A stretch of 64,000 bases of DNA from Candidatus Amoebophilus asiaticus 5a2 (GTDB taxonomy: Bacteria; Bacteroidota; Bacteroidia; Cytophagales; Amoebophilaceae), in assembly GCF_000020565.1 (NCBI RefSeq), contig NC_010830.1, positions 786,001-850,000 on the forward strand, written 5' to 3'. A program made the position numbers and the translations under genes. Within the stretch, counting starts at the first letter, position 1; each line of letters begins with the position of its first letter. Below the pieces are notes generated by a model. The model did not search any database and was not told the origin of the DNA. It worked only from the letters and a program-made list of their open reading frames with translations. Of the stretch, positions 28,796 through 38,826 are shown in pieces.

Positions 28796-29941
28796 CTAGG
28801 TAGCCTTTTTACGAGTATGCTGGAAAAGCTGAGCTATCTTTAAAGATAGATTAAGAAATAAAATTTTGGGATTTAAATTTCTATCTATATAGTAGTGTGA
28901 TTGATTAAGCCATGTATTGATTTTTTTCACAGCGTCATAATCTAAAGTTTGTCCTAGTTTTTCAGCAAATTGGCGCTCTTCCCCATGTATTCTTATTACA
29001 TTTTCATGGGAGAATTGCACTAATAATGCCTGGCGTATCATATGCAATATATAATTTAAAAAATACTTTTGATTTTCTTTTTGGATACCTTGGAAATTCT
29101 CTGCATGTGCCATAAGCTTTGCAAAATCTTGGGCATAGCATACCCGCATCCAACCCTTACATTGTTCAAATAGCTCGGTGTTACTTTCTTCTATAAGTTT
29201 ATAGGCCTTATTTAAATTACCTTCTGCTAGTCTTACTACTTCTCCTAACTTTTGAGAAGAGAGTTCGTATTGCTGCGCTAATAATTGTGCTATAACTTCA
29301 TCACTAAAGAGTGGTATATATACCTGCTGTAAACGTGAGCGTATAGTACCTAATAATTTTTCAGGTGCTAAGCTTACTAAAAAGAAAAGAGTGTGGGGTG
29401 GAGGGTCTTCTAAAGTTTTTAGCATAGCATTGGCAGTGGTAGGATGAAAATACTCTGGTAGCCAAATAAAAATGATTTTATAAGAACTCTCCAAAGATTG
29501 CATACTAGCGTATTGACTAATATACTTAGCTTCTACTCTAGGTATAATAAGCTGTTTGTGCTCGGCGCCTATGTGGTGGCTCCAATCTGTAATATCTCCA
29601 TAAGGCTGTGTTTTTATAAATGGATACCACAACTTAAGAAAGTTATTACTTGTTATTTCTGTTTCGGAATTTAACTTGGTAGTATTAATTGGAAAGATAA
29701 ATTTTACATTTGGGTGGGTTGAGTTTTTCATTTTACGGCAAGAGTCACATATGCCACATGAATCTTCTGGTAATCTGTTTTTGCAATTAAGATAAGCAGC
29801 AAAAGCTAATGCCAATGTTATGCAAGCACTTCCCGGAGGACCCCAAAAAAGTTGTGCATGCGGAATTTGCTCACTTGTTGCTAGGTAAATGAGACGTTTT
29901 TTAAGTTGTAAATGGGTTGGTATATCTGCAAATTGCATCAT
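28796..29941 (-). CDS. holB: DNA polymerase III subunit delta'
   Basis: This is the clamp-loader delta' subunit, 381 residues. It has the AAA+ fold with a degenerate P-loop (GPPGSACIT in place of GXXGXGKT, as expected for delta', which does not hydrolyse ATP), a four-Cys zinc module (CKNRLPEDSCGICDSC) and the segment AMLKTLEDPPPHTLFFL. Its ATG overlaps the stop of the upstream GlmU-like gene (ATGA at 29941-29938), so the two are translationally coupled. Confidence 0.88.
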   Translation of the reverse strand: MMQFADIPTHLQLKKRLIYLATSEQIPHAQLFWGPPGSACITLALAFAAYLNCKNRLPEDSCGICDSCRKMKNSTHPNVKFIFPINTTKLNSETEITSNNFLKLWYPFIKTQPYGDITDWSHHIGAEHKQLIIPRVEAKYISQYASMQSLESSYKIIFIWLPEYFHPTTANAMLKTLEDPPPHTLFFLVSLAPEKLLGTIRSRLQQVYIPLFSDEVIAQLLAQQYELSSQKLGEVVRLAEGNLNKAYKLIEESNTELFEQCKGWMRVCYAQDFAKLMAHAENFQGIQKENQKYFLNYILHMIRQALLVQFSHENVIRIHGEERQFAEKLGQTLDYDAVKKINTWLNQSHYYIDRNLNPKILFLNLSLKIAQLFQHTRKKAT

Positions 29942-31167
29942 TCAATTACTGATTTAAGCCAGATATGCATTGCTTCTTCCGATAAATGGGTAAGAATGCT
30001 TTTGTCTGCTTGTGTAAGTTCTTTGTTACGCCTTGCCATAGTATTCTCAATACTAGTTAATGCTTTTTCTAGTTCATAGACCAACAGTTTTTCAGAAGGG
30101 CTACCTTTAGTAAAAGAAGGAACAAATCTTTTAAAATATCCTGTGCCAAATAGATTAGTACTCACACCAACTACTGTTCCTGTATTAAACATGGTATTAA
30201 TACCGCATTTACTATAGTCTCCCATGAAAAGGCCACAAAATTGAAGATTAGTATTTACAAAACCTTCTATAGCATTGTCCCATACTGTAACTGTTTTATA
30301 GTCATTTCTTAAATTAGAAGTAGTTGTACAAGCTCCTAAATTACACCATTCCCCAATTACAGAATGTCCTAAGAAACCGTCATGGGCCTTATTACTATAA
30401 CCAAAGATAACAGAATTGATTACCTCTCCGCCTAATTTTGCATAAGGACCTACTGTAGTCCCTTGGCTAATATAACTGCCAACTTTTACCTGTGCTCCCT
30501 CGCCAATAGCTACAGGTCCTTTGATAACGGCTCTTTCTTCCACAATTGCATTTTTCCCTATATAAATAGGCCCTGTTTCCGCATTAAGTATAGCAGCCTT
30601 AATAACAGCCCCTTCCTCTATAAATATATCTTCTAAATTGTAAACAATCGTATGTGGATCATATAATGGCTCGGTTGTTTTTGTACTTTTAATTAGTTTT
30701 AAATCCTCTACAATAGCTTGAGCATTATATGTAAAAATATCCCACGTATTTTTTAGTTGTATAACTTCTCCAGTAAAAGATAAGCTTATATTTTTAGCAT
30801 GTACTTTACTGATATTATCTACATAAACGCATGATGATAAAGTATGTTTACTCCAGAAGGCGATGATTGTATCACCATATATAAGCGTTTCATTGTGTTT
30901 TAGTTTTTTTATCGCATCTACCAAAGGCTGGTTTGGAAGAACACTACCATTAATCCATAAATTTTCTTCTGCACTTATATAAGGAAATTTCGTTTGTAGG
31001 TAGCTTTCTGTTAAGTATGAGTAGGTAGCTGGGATATAAGCGTTCCATTTCTCTTCTATAGTTGTTATTCCAACTCTAATCTTAGCTGTGGGCCTAGTAT
31101 CAGAAAAGGGTTTAAGCGCAATTCTATTAGAAGGGGTGTCGAAGAGCAAAATATTTATAGCGTTCAT
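29938..31167 (-). CDS. GlmU-like sugar nucleotidyltransferase/acetyltransferase (Bacteroidota type)
   Basis: A 409-residue protein. A divergent N-terminal nucleotidyltransferase-like domain (INILLFDTPSNRIALKPFSDTRP) is followed by a left-handed beta helix from about 190, seen in hexapeptide repeats such as GPIYIGKNAIVEERAVIKGPVAIG and GSYISQGTTVG. This matches the alternative GlmU group of Bacteroidota, proposed to make UDP-GlcNAc. The usual GXGTRM loop is absent, as in that group. It is the first gene of a pair with holB. Confidence 0.85.
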   Translation of the reverse strand: MNAINILLFDTPSNRIALKPFSDTRPTAKIRVGITTIEEKWNAYIPATYSYLTESYLQTKFPYISAEENLWINGSVLPNQPLVDAIKKLKHNETLIYGDTIIAFWSKHTLSSCVYVDNISKVHAKNISLSFTGEVIQLKNTWDIFTYNAQAIVEDLKLIKSTKTTEPLYDPHTIVYNLEDIFIEEGAVIKAAILNAETGPIYIGKNAIVEERAVIKGPVAIGEGAQVKVGSYISQGTTVGPYAKLGGEVINSVIFGYSNKAHDGFLGHSVIGEWCNLGACTTTSNLRNDYKTVTVWDNAIEGFVNTNLQFCGLFMGDYSKCGINTMFNTGTVVGVSTNLFGTGYFKRFVPSFTKGSPSEKLLVYELEKALTSIENTMARRNKELTQADKSILTHLSEEAMHIWLKSVIE

Positions 31168-31392
31168 ATAATAAATAAGATAGTATAGCTGTAAAATAAT
31201 TTGTCTAATACCTTAATAAATAGGCACTTACTAAATAAAGTTTACCTTTCAACAATAAGAACAAAAAACCGTTGTTTAACTTTTTTTATCCACAATGTCA
31301 CTTTGTATTATAGCTATACTTTTAATATCAAACAGCTTTTTATGCTTCTGGGATAAAGTAAACTAGGATTGTTATCTTATAAGAATGCCGTC

Positions 31393-33030
31393 CTAGATAG
31401 CAGTAATATGCAATAAACTACCGTCACTTGTACATTTTGCACTGACATTAGCACCTGCTTCGCAGAGGTAAAACATGACTTCCGTCTTGTTATTTTTTGC
31501 AGCAAACTGATAAGCAGTATAACCCTGGGAATTTTTTGCATCTATATCTGCGCCAGCATTTAATAGATATTTTATAATTTCCAAATAACCTTTCTCTGCA
31601 GCAAAATGTAAAGCGGTTGCATCTAACCACCCTTTTGTATTAACATCAACATTATGTTCTAATAAAAATTTTATAGAAGATAGTTGGCCATGCCGAGCAG
31701 CTGTATGCAATAAAGTATTGTTTTTGTTGTCTTTTAAATGAAGCTTAGCACCATATTTGACTAATAACTCTGCTATCTCTATTTTACCCTTTTTTATTGG
31801 CCAATACAAAGGGCAATATCCTTGCTCTTTATTTAGTGCATTTACATTAGCTTTGCCTTTTTCTACTAGTATTATTACCATATTTCTAGCACCCTCTTGT
31901 ACTGCTATATGTAGCGGAGATCCATATTTAGGGGCTTGGGCTTCTACGTATGCACCTTTAGTAATTAAAAGTTGTACTATAAGGGTTGAATTACTCCATA
32001 CTGCCATGTGTAAAGGCGTAATACCTTCTACGTTTTTAAGATTGATAGCAGCTCCATAATCTACTAAAAATTTTACAATATCTAGGTTGCCTATTTGTGC
32101 AGCTAGATGTAATGGCGTGTTACCTAAATGGTTTTTTAAATCTATATCTGCATGAGCTTTTAATAGCTGAGCAGCTATTTTAACATTGCCTTCTAAAGCC
32201 GCATAATGAAGAGCACTATATCCTTTTTCGTCTTGTAAGTTAATAGTTTTGCTATGTTTAGTGAGTGCATCAACACCTTTTTCTAGACCCGCTTGTACGG
32301 CTAGATGTAGTGGGGTAACTCCTTCTTTATTGCTTATATCTACATGTGCACCTTTTTTTATCAGTAGCTTGATAATTTCTATACAGGTTTTTTGCTCTCT
32401 ACAAGCATTAGGTGTATTAAAAGAGCTTTCGCTTTCATTTAATAAATACCATAGATCCGCATTGTTGGCAGCATAGTGTAAAGGCGCCCACCCTGTTGTA
32501 TCTACTTCATTAGGATTAGCACCCTTGTCTAATAGAAGTTTAACTATTTTTAAATTTCGATTCATAATAGCTTTGCTAAGCAAACTAGTTTCTCCCTCTG
32601 GTGTTGCGTATATATCAGCCCCTTGATTAATTAATAATTGTACTATATCTGTACTATTTCCTAAAATAGCCCAATATAGTGGTGTATGTCCTTTGCTATC
32701 TTTAAAATTAATAATGGCACCTTGTTGCAATAAAAGCTTAACAATATTTGTATTGCTTTGGTAAGCAGCAATATGCAGAGGAGATACTCCATCCTGATCT
32801 TTGATGTTAGGACTGTGTGTTGCTAAGAGTATTTTTATCTTTTTTATATCATTTGCTTGTATAGCTTGATATAAGGAGGTATCATTTACAATACTTTCTT
32901 TACCATTTGTTAGGGAGCATGTAATTGTTTTTGCTGATATATTATTGTGATGTAATAAAGCTATTGAAAATAAGGAAAATAGATATGTAGTTGTAAAGGT
33001 GCTTAATATATAGCTTTTGAAATAGTGCAT
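31393..33030 (-). CDS. Secreted ankyrin-repeat protein (about 14 repeats)
   Basis: A 545-residue protein. A signal peptide is likely at residues 1-34 (hydrophobic stretch STFTTTYLFSLFSIALL). The rest is about 14 ankyrin repeats of 33 residues with the TPLHLAAQIGNLDIVKFLV-type consensus. Repeat 5 carries an insert of about 20 residues (SESSFNTPNACREQK). The frame stops inside the next repeat, after SLLHITAI, so the protein may be truncated at its C-terminus. Ankyrin proteins of intracellular bacteria are often host-directed effectors; here export and target are inferred. Confidence 0.92.
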   Translation of the reverse strand: MHYFKSYILSTFTTTYLFSLFSIALLHHNNISAKTITCSLTNGKESIVNDTSLYQAIQANDIKKIKILLATHSPNIKDQDGVSPLHIAAYQSNTNIVKLLLQQGAIINFKDSKGHTPLYWAILGNSTDIVQLLINQGADIYATPEGETSLLSKAIMNRNLKIVKLLLDKGANPNEVDTTGWAPLHYAANNADLWYLLNESESSFNTPNACREQKTCIEIIKLLIKKGAHVDISNKEGVTPLHLAVQAGLEKGVDALTKHSKTINLQDEKGYSALHYAALEGNVKIAAQLLKAHADIDLKNHLGNTPLHLAAQIGNLDIVKFLVDYGAAINLKNVEGITPLHMAVWSNSTLIVQLLITKGAYVEAQAPKYGSPLHIAVQEGARNMVIILVEKGKANVNALNKEQGYCPLYWPIKKGKIEIAELLVKYGAKLHLKDNKNNTLLHTAARHGQLSSIKFLLEHNVDVNTKGWLDATALHFAAEKGYLEIIKYLLNAGADIDAKNSQGYTAYQFAAKNNKTEVMFYLCEAGANVSAKCTSDGSLLHITAI

Positions 33031-33404
33031 AATAGAACCATTTAGGTATTAGAATGTACAATATGTGAATATATATGATCTGAAATATTACTTAGTGATA
33101 GACATATCATATTCTTTTTCTTTTTGATCTTCTTCAAATAAGTCTATAGAAAGTAGGTGAAAAGTAATGTAATTTATTTTCAAAAGCTAGAAAACTAAAC
33201 CGGTCACATCATTCTTTAACTATAATAGTATGATGCTTTAAAATAGTTCGTTATAAATTGTTGCTACAAAACTTATACTTCATCAAAGTACGCTACTATT
33301 ACTTAAGTAATAGAGATTGTTGTAAATAAGGTTATTTGTATAAACTGCAATAAAGCCTCACTAAGAGCGAGGCTTTTATTATTAATGCAGTTAATTGATA
33401 AAAT
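33031..33404. other. Intergenic region between the cold-shock gene and the ankyrin gene
   Basis: A 374-bp AT-rich stretch upstream of the ankyrin gene. Its only clear structure is the hairpin at 33352-33377, listed separately. No coding frame is supported. Confidence 0.3.
33352..33377 (-). terminator. Hairpin terminator after the cold-shock gene, possibly bidirectional
   Basis: An 8-bp stem, AAAGCCTC with GAGGCTTT, lies 28 bases beyond the cold-shock gene stop. The T-rich tract TTTTATTATT is on the plus-strand side; on the minus strand the tail is shorter. It is a good terminator candidate for the cold-shock gene and would also stop plus-strand transcription. Confidence 0.6.
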
Positions 33405-33608
33405 TTATTCAAGTCTAACATTAGTAGCATTAGAGCCACGAGATGTTTCTACTGTTTCAAAGGTTACTTTGTGACCTTCTTTCATGTCTAATTCTTTAAC
33501 TTCGTCATGCAAAGCCGTTACATGTACAAAATGATCTTGTGAAGCTGAATCTGTGATAAAACCATACCCTTTAGACTCATTGAAAAATTTAATTGTTCCA
33601 GTTTTCAT
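33405..33608 (-). CDS. Cold-shock domain protein (CspA family)
   Basis: A 67-residue single cold-shock domain. RNP1 is KGYGFIT and RNP2 is HFVHVTAL; the start MKTGTIKFFNESKGYG is typical. It binds single-stranded nucleic acid and is expected to act as an RNA chaperone. It stands alone, with a hairpin terminator close downstream. Confidence 0.95.
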   Translation of the reverse strand: MKTGTIKFFNESKGYGFITDSASQDHFVHVTALHDEVKELDMKEGHKVTFETVETSRGSNATNVRLE

Positions 33609-33815
33609 AATTTAATTGAAATAAAAATATTGTGCTAAATTTACTACAAAGTGACTAGAGTAGAAATAATAAAGAGATATTTTTTTAGATAATTCTTGAA
33701 CTGACGCCCCTTTAGATCTTCTAACTAAATCTAAATATATACTAAAATTGGGGCTTTTGCTGTGTTAATTATCCCTTTTTATCCCAAAACCCTTTAATTT
33801 CAATAAGTTAATAAT

Positions 33816-33861
33816 AGAAAATAAGAGAAAATATATGTCAATATATTTTCTCTTATTTTCT
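33816..33861. terminator. 21-bp perfect hairpin with GTCA loop
   Basis: The arms 33816-33836 and 33841-33861 are exact reverse complements around the four-base loop GTCA. The stem is AT-rich (its left arm opens AGAAAATAAGAG). It lies 87 bases beyond the stop of the MCE gene and 207 bases upstream of the cold-shock gene. It probably ends or protects the MCE transcript; no long T-run follows on either strand. Confidence 0.55.
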
Positions 33862-33947
33862 TATAAGGTTAGCAGCAAATAGATTAACCCACTGTAAGCT
33901 AAGCAGCAAGAAGAGGTACTTTAGTAGGTGTAATCTTTTTCTATTTA

Positions 33948-34868
33948 TTATTTTACTCGGTGCTTAGGTATACTAACGTGCTTATTTTTAGCCCGGTTAA
34001 AGATAGAATTAGTACCAAAAATAGAAAAATGTACATATCTGCTAGGATGGTTTCTGAAGTCTATCAATAGCCTATCTAAATCTACTATTGTTTGGTCTAT
34101 ATGTCCGTAAAATGTTCCATCTTCTAATTTGGATAGGATATTGTTTAGCTTAAGTGTTAATTCATTAAGTTTTATGATCTCTATTTCATGAGTAAGCTCT
34201 TTAAGTCTAGTAAGTAGTGGCCTTATGCCTATCTCTGGATCGGAAAGTGAGCTAGAAATTTTACTCATATTACGACTGATCGTACTAAGGTCTTTCTTAT
34301 TACTATTAACAGCATGTCGTAGTTCTTGGGAAGTCTTTTCTAAATTGGTAAATATGGAATTAATCCGGTCGGTATTCTCAACTAAGTTTTGCATGAATTT
34401 AGTGGTTAGAGTAGTAAGGGCCCTAGCATCATTAATTGCAGGTAGTGTACTCTCTGCGAACATGGTTTGAAAATCTTGTTCTGTTTCGCTTATAATTGTA
34501 TCATGACACTGTAATAACTCACCTTCTTTAATATGTAGCTCAATAATCTTATCTCCAAGTAAATTACTACTTACCAGTTTGCCAATAGTAGTATTAGTCA
34601 GCTTAATATTTTCATTTATCTCAAGGGTTACACGTACTTTATATCCCTCTTCTGGTAACATATTAATTTGTCTAATTTTGCCTACTGAAACCCCATTTAA
34701 CATTACTTCGCTAGCTGTATTAAGTCCTTTAGTATCATTGTATATTGCATAATATACTTTAGAATTAGAAAATAGATTTTTCCCTTTTAAGTAGTTAAAT
34801 CCTAGATAAACGACTATGAGTGTAGTAGTTACTAATAAACCAACTTTTACTTCTTTACTTAAACTCAT
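33948..34868 (-). CDS. MCE/MlaD-family protein
   Basis: A 306-residue protein with one N-terminal membrane helix (VGLLVTTTLIVVYLGFNYL) and an MCE domain (about 35-120) including YNDTKGLNTASEVMLNGVSVGKI. The C-terminal half is predicted helical and coiled. MCE proteins bind lipids and shuttle them between inner and outer membranes as part of Mla-type ABC systems; the ATPase and permease are not seen here. It lies downstream of the amidase gene on the same strand, a common order in Bacteroidota. Confidence 0.88.
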   Translation of the reverse strand: MSLSKEVKVGLLVTTTLIVVYLGFNYLKGKNLFSNSKVYYAIYNDTKGLNTASEVMLNGVSVGKIRQINMLPEEGYKVRVTLEINENIKLTNTTIGKLVSSNLLGDKIIELHIKEGELLQCHDTIISETEQDFQTMFAESTLPAINDARALTTLTTKFMQNLVENTDRINSIFTNLEKTSQELRHAVNSNKKDLSTISRNMSKISSSLSDPEIGIRPLLTRLKELTHEIEIIKLNELTLKLNNILSKLEDGTFYGHIDQTIVDLDRLLIDFRNHPSRYVHFSIFGTNSIFNRAKNKHVSIPKHRVK

Positions 34869-34985
34869 ACTAATAGATATATAATTGGGTTTTTAAATTA
34901 GGCTTGTCTGGTATAATCTACTTATTAATTTATAATCCTATATTTTAATTATGGGGGTCAAGTTAACTAAATCTCATGAATTATT

Positions 34986-35771
34986 TTACTTATAGTGCTC
35001 TATGTCATACTTGTATTTCTTAAATCCTTCAAAAATTGCAGTAGCTATTTTAGTTTGGCTTGTCTTTTGATTTAAATATTTTTCTTCTTCTGCATTGCTT
35101 ATGAAACCTACTTCTACTAGAACGCTAGGTGAGGTGGTTTGCCATAATACTAAAAGTCCGTCTTGTTTAACTCCTCGACTTTTTCTACCGGTATGCTGCT
35201 TAAATCCAGCCTCAATATTTTGTGCCAGCTTTAGACTATTTTCAGTGTATGCATTTTGGTATAGAGAAAATAATATATGAGATTCAGGAGATTTAGGATC
35301 AAAACCTTGGTAATGTTCTTTATGGTTATCTTCTATTAAAATGACGGAATTTTCTCTTTTTGTAACCGCTAAGTTTTTACTGCTGGTTTCTAACCCCATT
35401 GTAAAAATCTCTATGCCATGTGCAGATTTATTTTTCTCTGCTGCATTACAATGGATAGATATAAAGACGTCCGCATTATTTTTATTAGCTATATGGGCTC
35501 TTTGGTATATAGGAATAAACTCATCTTTTTGGCGAGTATACAGTACAGTTACATCTCGCATATTTTTTTTAATAAGCTTTCCTAATTCTAAAGCTATTTG
35601 AAGTGCTATATCCTTTTCTTTAGAAAATCGACCTAATGCTCCTGAATCTTTGCCGCCATGACCGGCATCAATGATAATTTTTCTTACCTTGTAACCTTTA
35701 TTGTTAGAATTATTAAAGCCTGCTAACAACAAAAACATAAAAACAAATGTAATTTTGATAAAAATTTTCAT
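34986..35771 (-). CDS. N-acetylmuramoyl-L-alanine amidase (Amidase_3)
   Basis: A 261-residue exported zinc amidase. The N-terminus is a signal peptide (IKITFVFMFLLLAGF). The catalytic domain shows the zinc ligands in IIDAGHGGKDSGA (His), a Glu in KEKDIAL and SIHCNAAE (His), and the catalytic Glu in VLVEVGFISN. It cleaves the amide bond between MurNAc and the peptide, so some peptidoglycan metabolism is still expected. It is divergent from lptD by about 70 bases and upstream of the MCE gene. Confidence 0.92.
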   Translation of the reverse strand: MKIFIKITFVFMFLLLAGFNNSNNKGYKVRKIIIDAGHGGKDSGALGRFSKEKDIALQIALELGKLIKKNMRDVTVLYTRQKDEFIPIYQRAHIANKNNADVFISIHCNAAEKNKSAHGIEIFTMGLETSSKNLAVTKRENSVILIEDNHKEHYQGFDPKSPESHILFSLYQNAYTENSLKLAQNIEAGFKQHTGRKSRGVKQDGLLVLWQTTSPSVLVEVGFISNAEEEKYLNQKTSQTKIATAIFEGFKKYKYDIEHYK

Positions 35772-35839
35772 TTTATATCTTTAATTCGCGCCTAACACAA
35801 TAAATTTACACATAAAAACTTTATAAAAATAGATATCTA

Positions 35840-38533
35840 GTGCCTATAATAAAGTACGTATTTTTGCCTTTTGTATGGTATATATTGCCTACCATACACT
35901 TATACCCTGTTGACACTCCAAGGGTGTATAGTTCTTTTTCTGCAATAAGTGCCAAAAATAAACAACATAGCTTGAATAATATTATTCTTCCACAATATGG
36001 TGGTTCTTTCTCTTTTAGAGTTCCTAAACTACAACCTTTTTCTTGGAGTAATCCTAACCGGATTTCATTTATAGAAATGCAGCAGACAAATGCTCAACAG
36101 CAAGCTAAGGAACCTACTGGTCCTCTAAAAGATATTATTGAATACCAAGCACAAGACTCTATTACTTTTGATATTCAGGAAAAAAACTTCAACATATATG
36201 GCGCAGGGACGATTGGATATGAAGATGCGCAATTAACAGCAGAAAACATCTCGCTAAATTGGAGTAATAATACAATTATAGCAACTGGTAAAAAAAATGA
36301 GGAGGGTAAGATAGATCCTAAGCCAGTGTTTCAACAAGGTAATACTAAGTATATAGCCGAAGAGATCCGATATAATTTTGAATCTAAACGTGGCACAGCT
36401 CGTAGGCTTTTTACAAAGTTAGAAGAAATAATTATTCGTGCTCGCAAAGCTAAAATGGATGTTGAAGATACCTACTATACAGATCAAATTAAACTTACAA
36501 GCTGTAATTTAACTAATCCACATTATTTTGTTAAGGCAAGGGATGTAAAGTTTGTTAAGGGCAAACGTGTGGCCTCTGGCCCTTTCCAACTTTACTTTGA
36601 TGGTGTCCCTACTATTCTAGGTTTTTTCTATGGTCTTTTCTACTTGCCTACGCCTAAAGCATCGGGTATCATAAGGCCACAGATAGGAGAAAATGGAGAA
36701 AAAGGTTTTTTCTTAAAAGAAGGAGGATACTATTTCTATTTCAATGACTACATAGATTTAGCTTTAAGAGGATCTCTTTATTCTAAGGGAGATGCTGCTT
36801 TTATGGCAAACTCAAGGTATAAAAAACGGTATGGATATAATGGAAGCTTGGAATATACCCGTGTGATTACCTCTCGTACGGCTGAGACAGCTTTACAGGA
36901 AGATAAAGACAAGGAATGGGGATTTAAGTGGCAGCATCGTACAGATAATAGCCGAGTCAGTAGTTTAACAGCTGAAGTAGATATACAGAGTAAGTCTCCT
37001 AGAAACAGTTCGCAGACAAGAGGGGAGCCTGATAATATTAGCGCTAAAACACAGTCTAAAATACGTTATAATCGTAAGTTTTTAGGTACGCCTTATTCAC
37101 TCAATACTAGTGTGGCGCATAGCAAAGATTTTAAAAATAAACTTACGAACATCACTTTCCCAGAGCTAGTGTTAAATACAACTCCCATTTATATATTTAG
37201 ACGGAAAAATTCTATACCTAAATACTGGTACGATGATATCAATTTTAAACACACATCAGAGTTTAAATATGACCTTAACAATACAATTGATAATAAGAAT
37301 TTAGAATTTTCCCGAGAAAACTGGCCTAAGTTCTTAAAAGAGAGTAGGTATGGTGTAAAACACACTTTTCCCATAGTAACGAATATAAAACTTTTCAATT
37401 ACTTTAATTTAAACCCATCTTTTGAGTATACAGAAAGGTGGTATTTTAAGCAGCTAGCATATAAAGTTGTACAAGATTCTGTAACAAATGATACTACCAA
37501 GGGCCTTTATAGGGTATGGGACTATAAGACAGGAGCAGACTTACAAACCACTATATACGGCACCCATTTTTTTAGTGAAGAGGCTACTGTTCAAGCTATT
37601 AGACATAGAATAGAACCCTCTGTAGGACTTACATATAGTCCTGGTTTTTCGTCATACTGGCAAAGAATTCAGAATAAGAATGGTGAAGAATTTAAAGATA
37701 AATTTGCTGGGGAAGTATATGGTACTCCTAAGCATAAAGCCAGTGCTTTACTAACTATGAAAGTAGACAATACTGTAGAAATTAAGGTTAGAGATACTAA
37801 CAATACAGCAGCTAAACCAAAGAAGATTCCTGTTTTTGAGTCTCTCAATATGAGCACTACCTATGATTTTCTGGCTGATAGTTTTAAGTTGGGAGATATT
37901 AATTTAGGAGCTAGGACACGGTTACTAGATAGTTTGATAAGCCTAGAATACAATGCTACTTTTGACCCTTATACTTATATTGAGAAAAAGCGAGTAGAAG
38001 AATTTGCTTGGCAGCATGGAAAAGGACTCGGTACTATGAAAAAGTATGAGTTCAAAGCCAGTACCACTTTAAAGTCAAAATATCAGAAAACCGAGGAACC
38101 AAGTAAAAAAGAGCCACTAAAAAAAGATGCATTAGATGAACTTGAACCTAAACACCATATATCATCTTTAGACTCCACGCAATATGTAAACTTTGATACT
38201 CCTTGGCAATTAACCTTAGCGTATAGTCAAATTTATACTTACAATATAGAGAAAGATAGCAAAGACACTACTAGGCAGCTACAGTTTAAAGGAGAGGTAG
38301 ACATTACCCAAAACTGGAAAATAGCATTTGATACTATTTACGACTTCGGTAAACAAGAATTGGTAGGTAGTGCCACTTCCTTAAAGGTTTTTAGAGATCT
38401 ACATTGTTGGCAAATGAGTTTTGATTGGAAGCCTTTGGCCAGCAGACAATCCTATGAGTTCTCTATTGGGCTTAAAGCGCCTATGTTACAAGATCTGAAA
38501 TTCCCGCATAATAGGGAATATGATAAATTATAG
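35840..38533 (+). CDS. lptD: LptD/OstA-like outer-membrane LPS-assembly protein
   Basis: An 897-residue protein. It has an N-terminal hydrophobic signal region (IIKYVFLPFVWYILPTIHL), a beta-jellyroll OstA/LptD N-terminal domain (about 90-215, with DIIEYQAQDSITFDIQEKN and GTIGYEDAQLTAENISLNW), and a long beta-barrel part, as in Bacteroidota LptD. LptD inserts lipopolysaccharide into the outer leaflet. The GTG at 35840 is chosen because the frame closes upstream at 35813 and the next ATG would remove the signal region. Placement beside an amidase gene and an MCE gene supports the call. Confidence 0.87.
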   Translation: MPIIKYVFLPFVWYILPTIHLYPVDTPRVYSSFSAISAKNKQHSLNNIILPQYGGSFSFRVPKLQPFSWSNPNRISFIEMQQTNAQQQAKEPTGPLKDIIEYQAQDSITFDIQEKNFNIYGAGTIGYEDAQLTAENISLNWSNNTIIATGKKNEEGKIDPKPVFQQGNTKYIAEEIRYNFESKRGTARRLFTKLEEIIIRARKAKMDVEDTYYTDQIKLTSCNLTNPHYFVKARDVKFVKGKRVASGPFQLYFDGVPTILGFFYGLFYLPTPKASGIIRPQIGENGEKGFFLKEGGYYFYFNDYIDLALRGSLYSKGDAAFMANSRYKKRYGYNGSLEYTRVITSRTAETALQEDKDKEWGFKWQHRTDNSRVSSLTAEVDIQSKSPRNSSQTRGEPDNISAKTQSKIRYNRKFLGTPYSLNTSVAHSKDFKNKLTNITFPELVLNTTPIYIFRRKNSIPKYWYDDINFKHTSEFKYDLNNTIDNKNLEFSRENWPKFLKESRYGVKHTFPIVTNIKLFNYFNLNPSFEYTERWYFKQLAYKVVQDSVTNDTTKGLYRVWDYKTGADLQTTIYGTHFFSEEATVQAIRHRIEPSVGLTYSPGFSSYWQRIQNKNGEEFKDKFAGEVYGTPKHKASALLTMKVDNTVEIKVRDTNNTAAKPKKIPVFESLNMSTTYDFLADSFKLGDINLGARTRLLDSLISLEYNATFDPYTYIEKKRVEEFAWQHGKGLGTMKKYEFKASTTLKSKYQKTEEPSKKEPLKKDALDELEPKHHISSLDSTQYVNFDTPWQLTLAYSQIYTYNIEKDSKDTTRQLQFKGEVDITQNWKIAFDTIYDFGKQELVGSATSLKVFRDLHCWQMSFDWKPLASRQSYEFSIGLKAPMLQDLKFPHNREYDKL

Positions 38534-38826
38534 GAAGTAATTAAGTAAGTATGGTATTAGCAAATCATAAAATACTACCTTAGTACCACTAGATGTTGAT
38601 ACATAATACCAAGTTTTGCTCGTATGAGTAAGCTTATATTGCTAAGGGAGTAAGAGTTTTAACCTCTTATAATAAGGATTTATAACTTTAGGAAATTATG
38701 TGTAATTCTAGGTCATTATGTAAGTACATAATTATTACTTGTTTACTAAGTAGGTATTGTTCTAGGGTTTGCTTATGCTCCTTGATGAGAAATTTGGTAA
38801 GTTACACTATGCAAACTTCAATTCAC

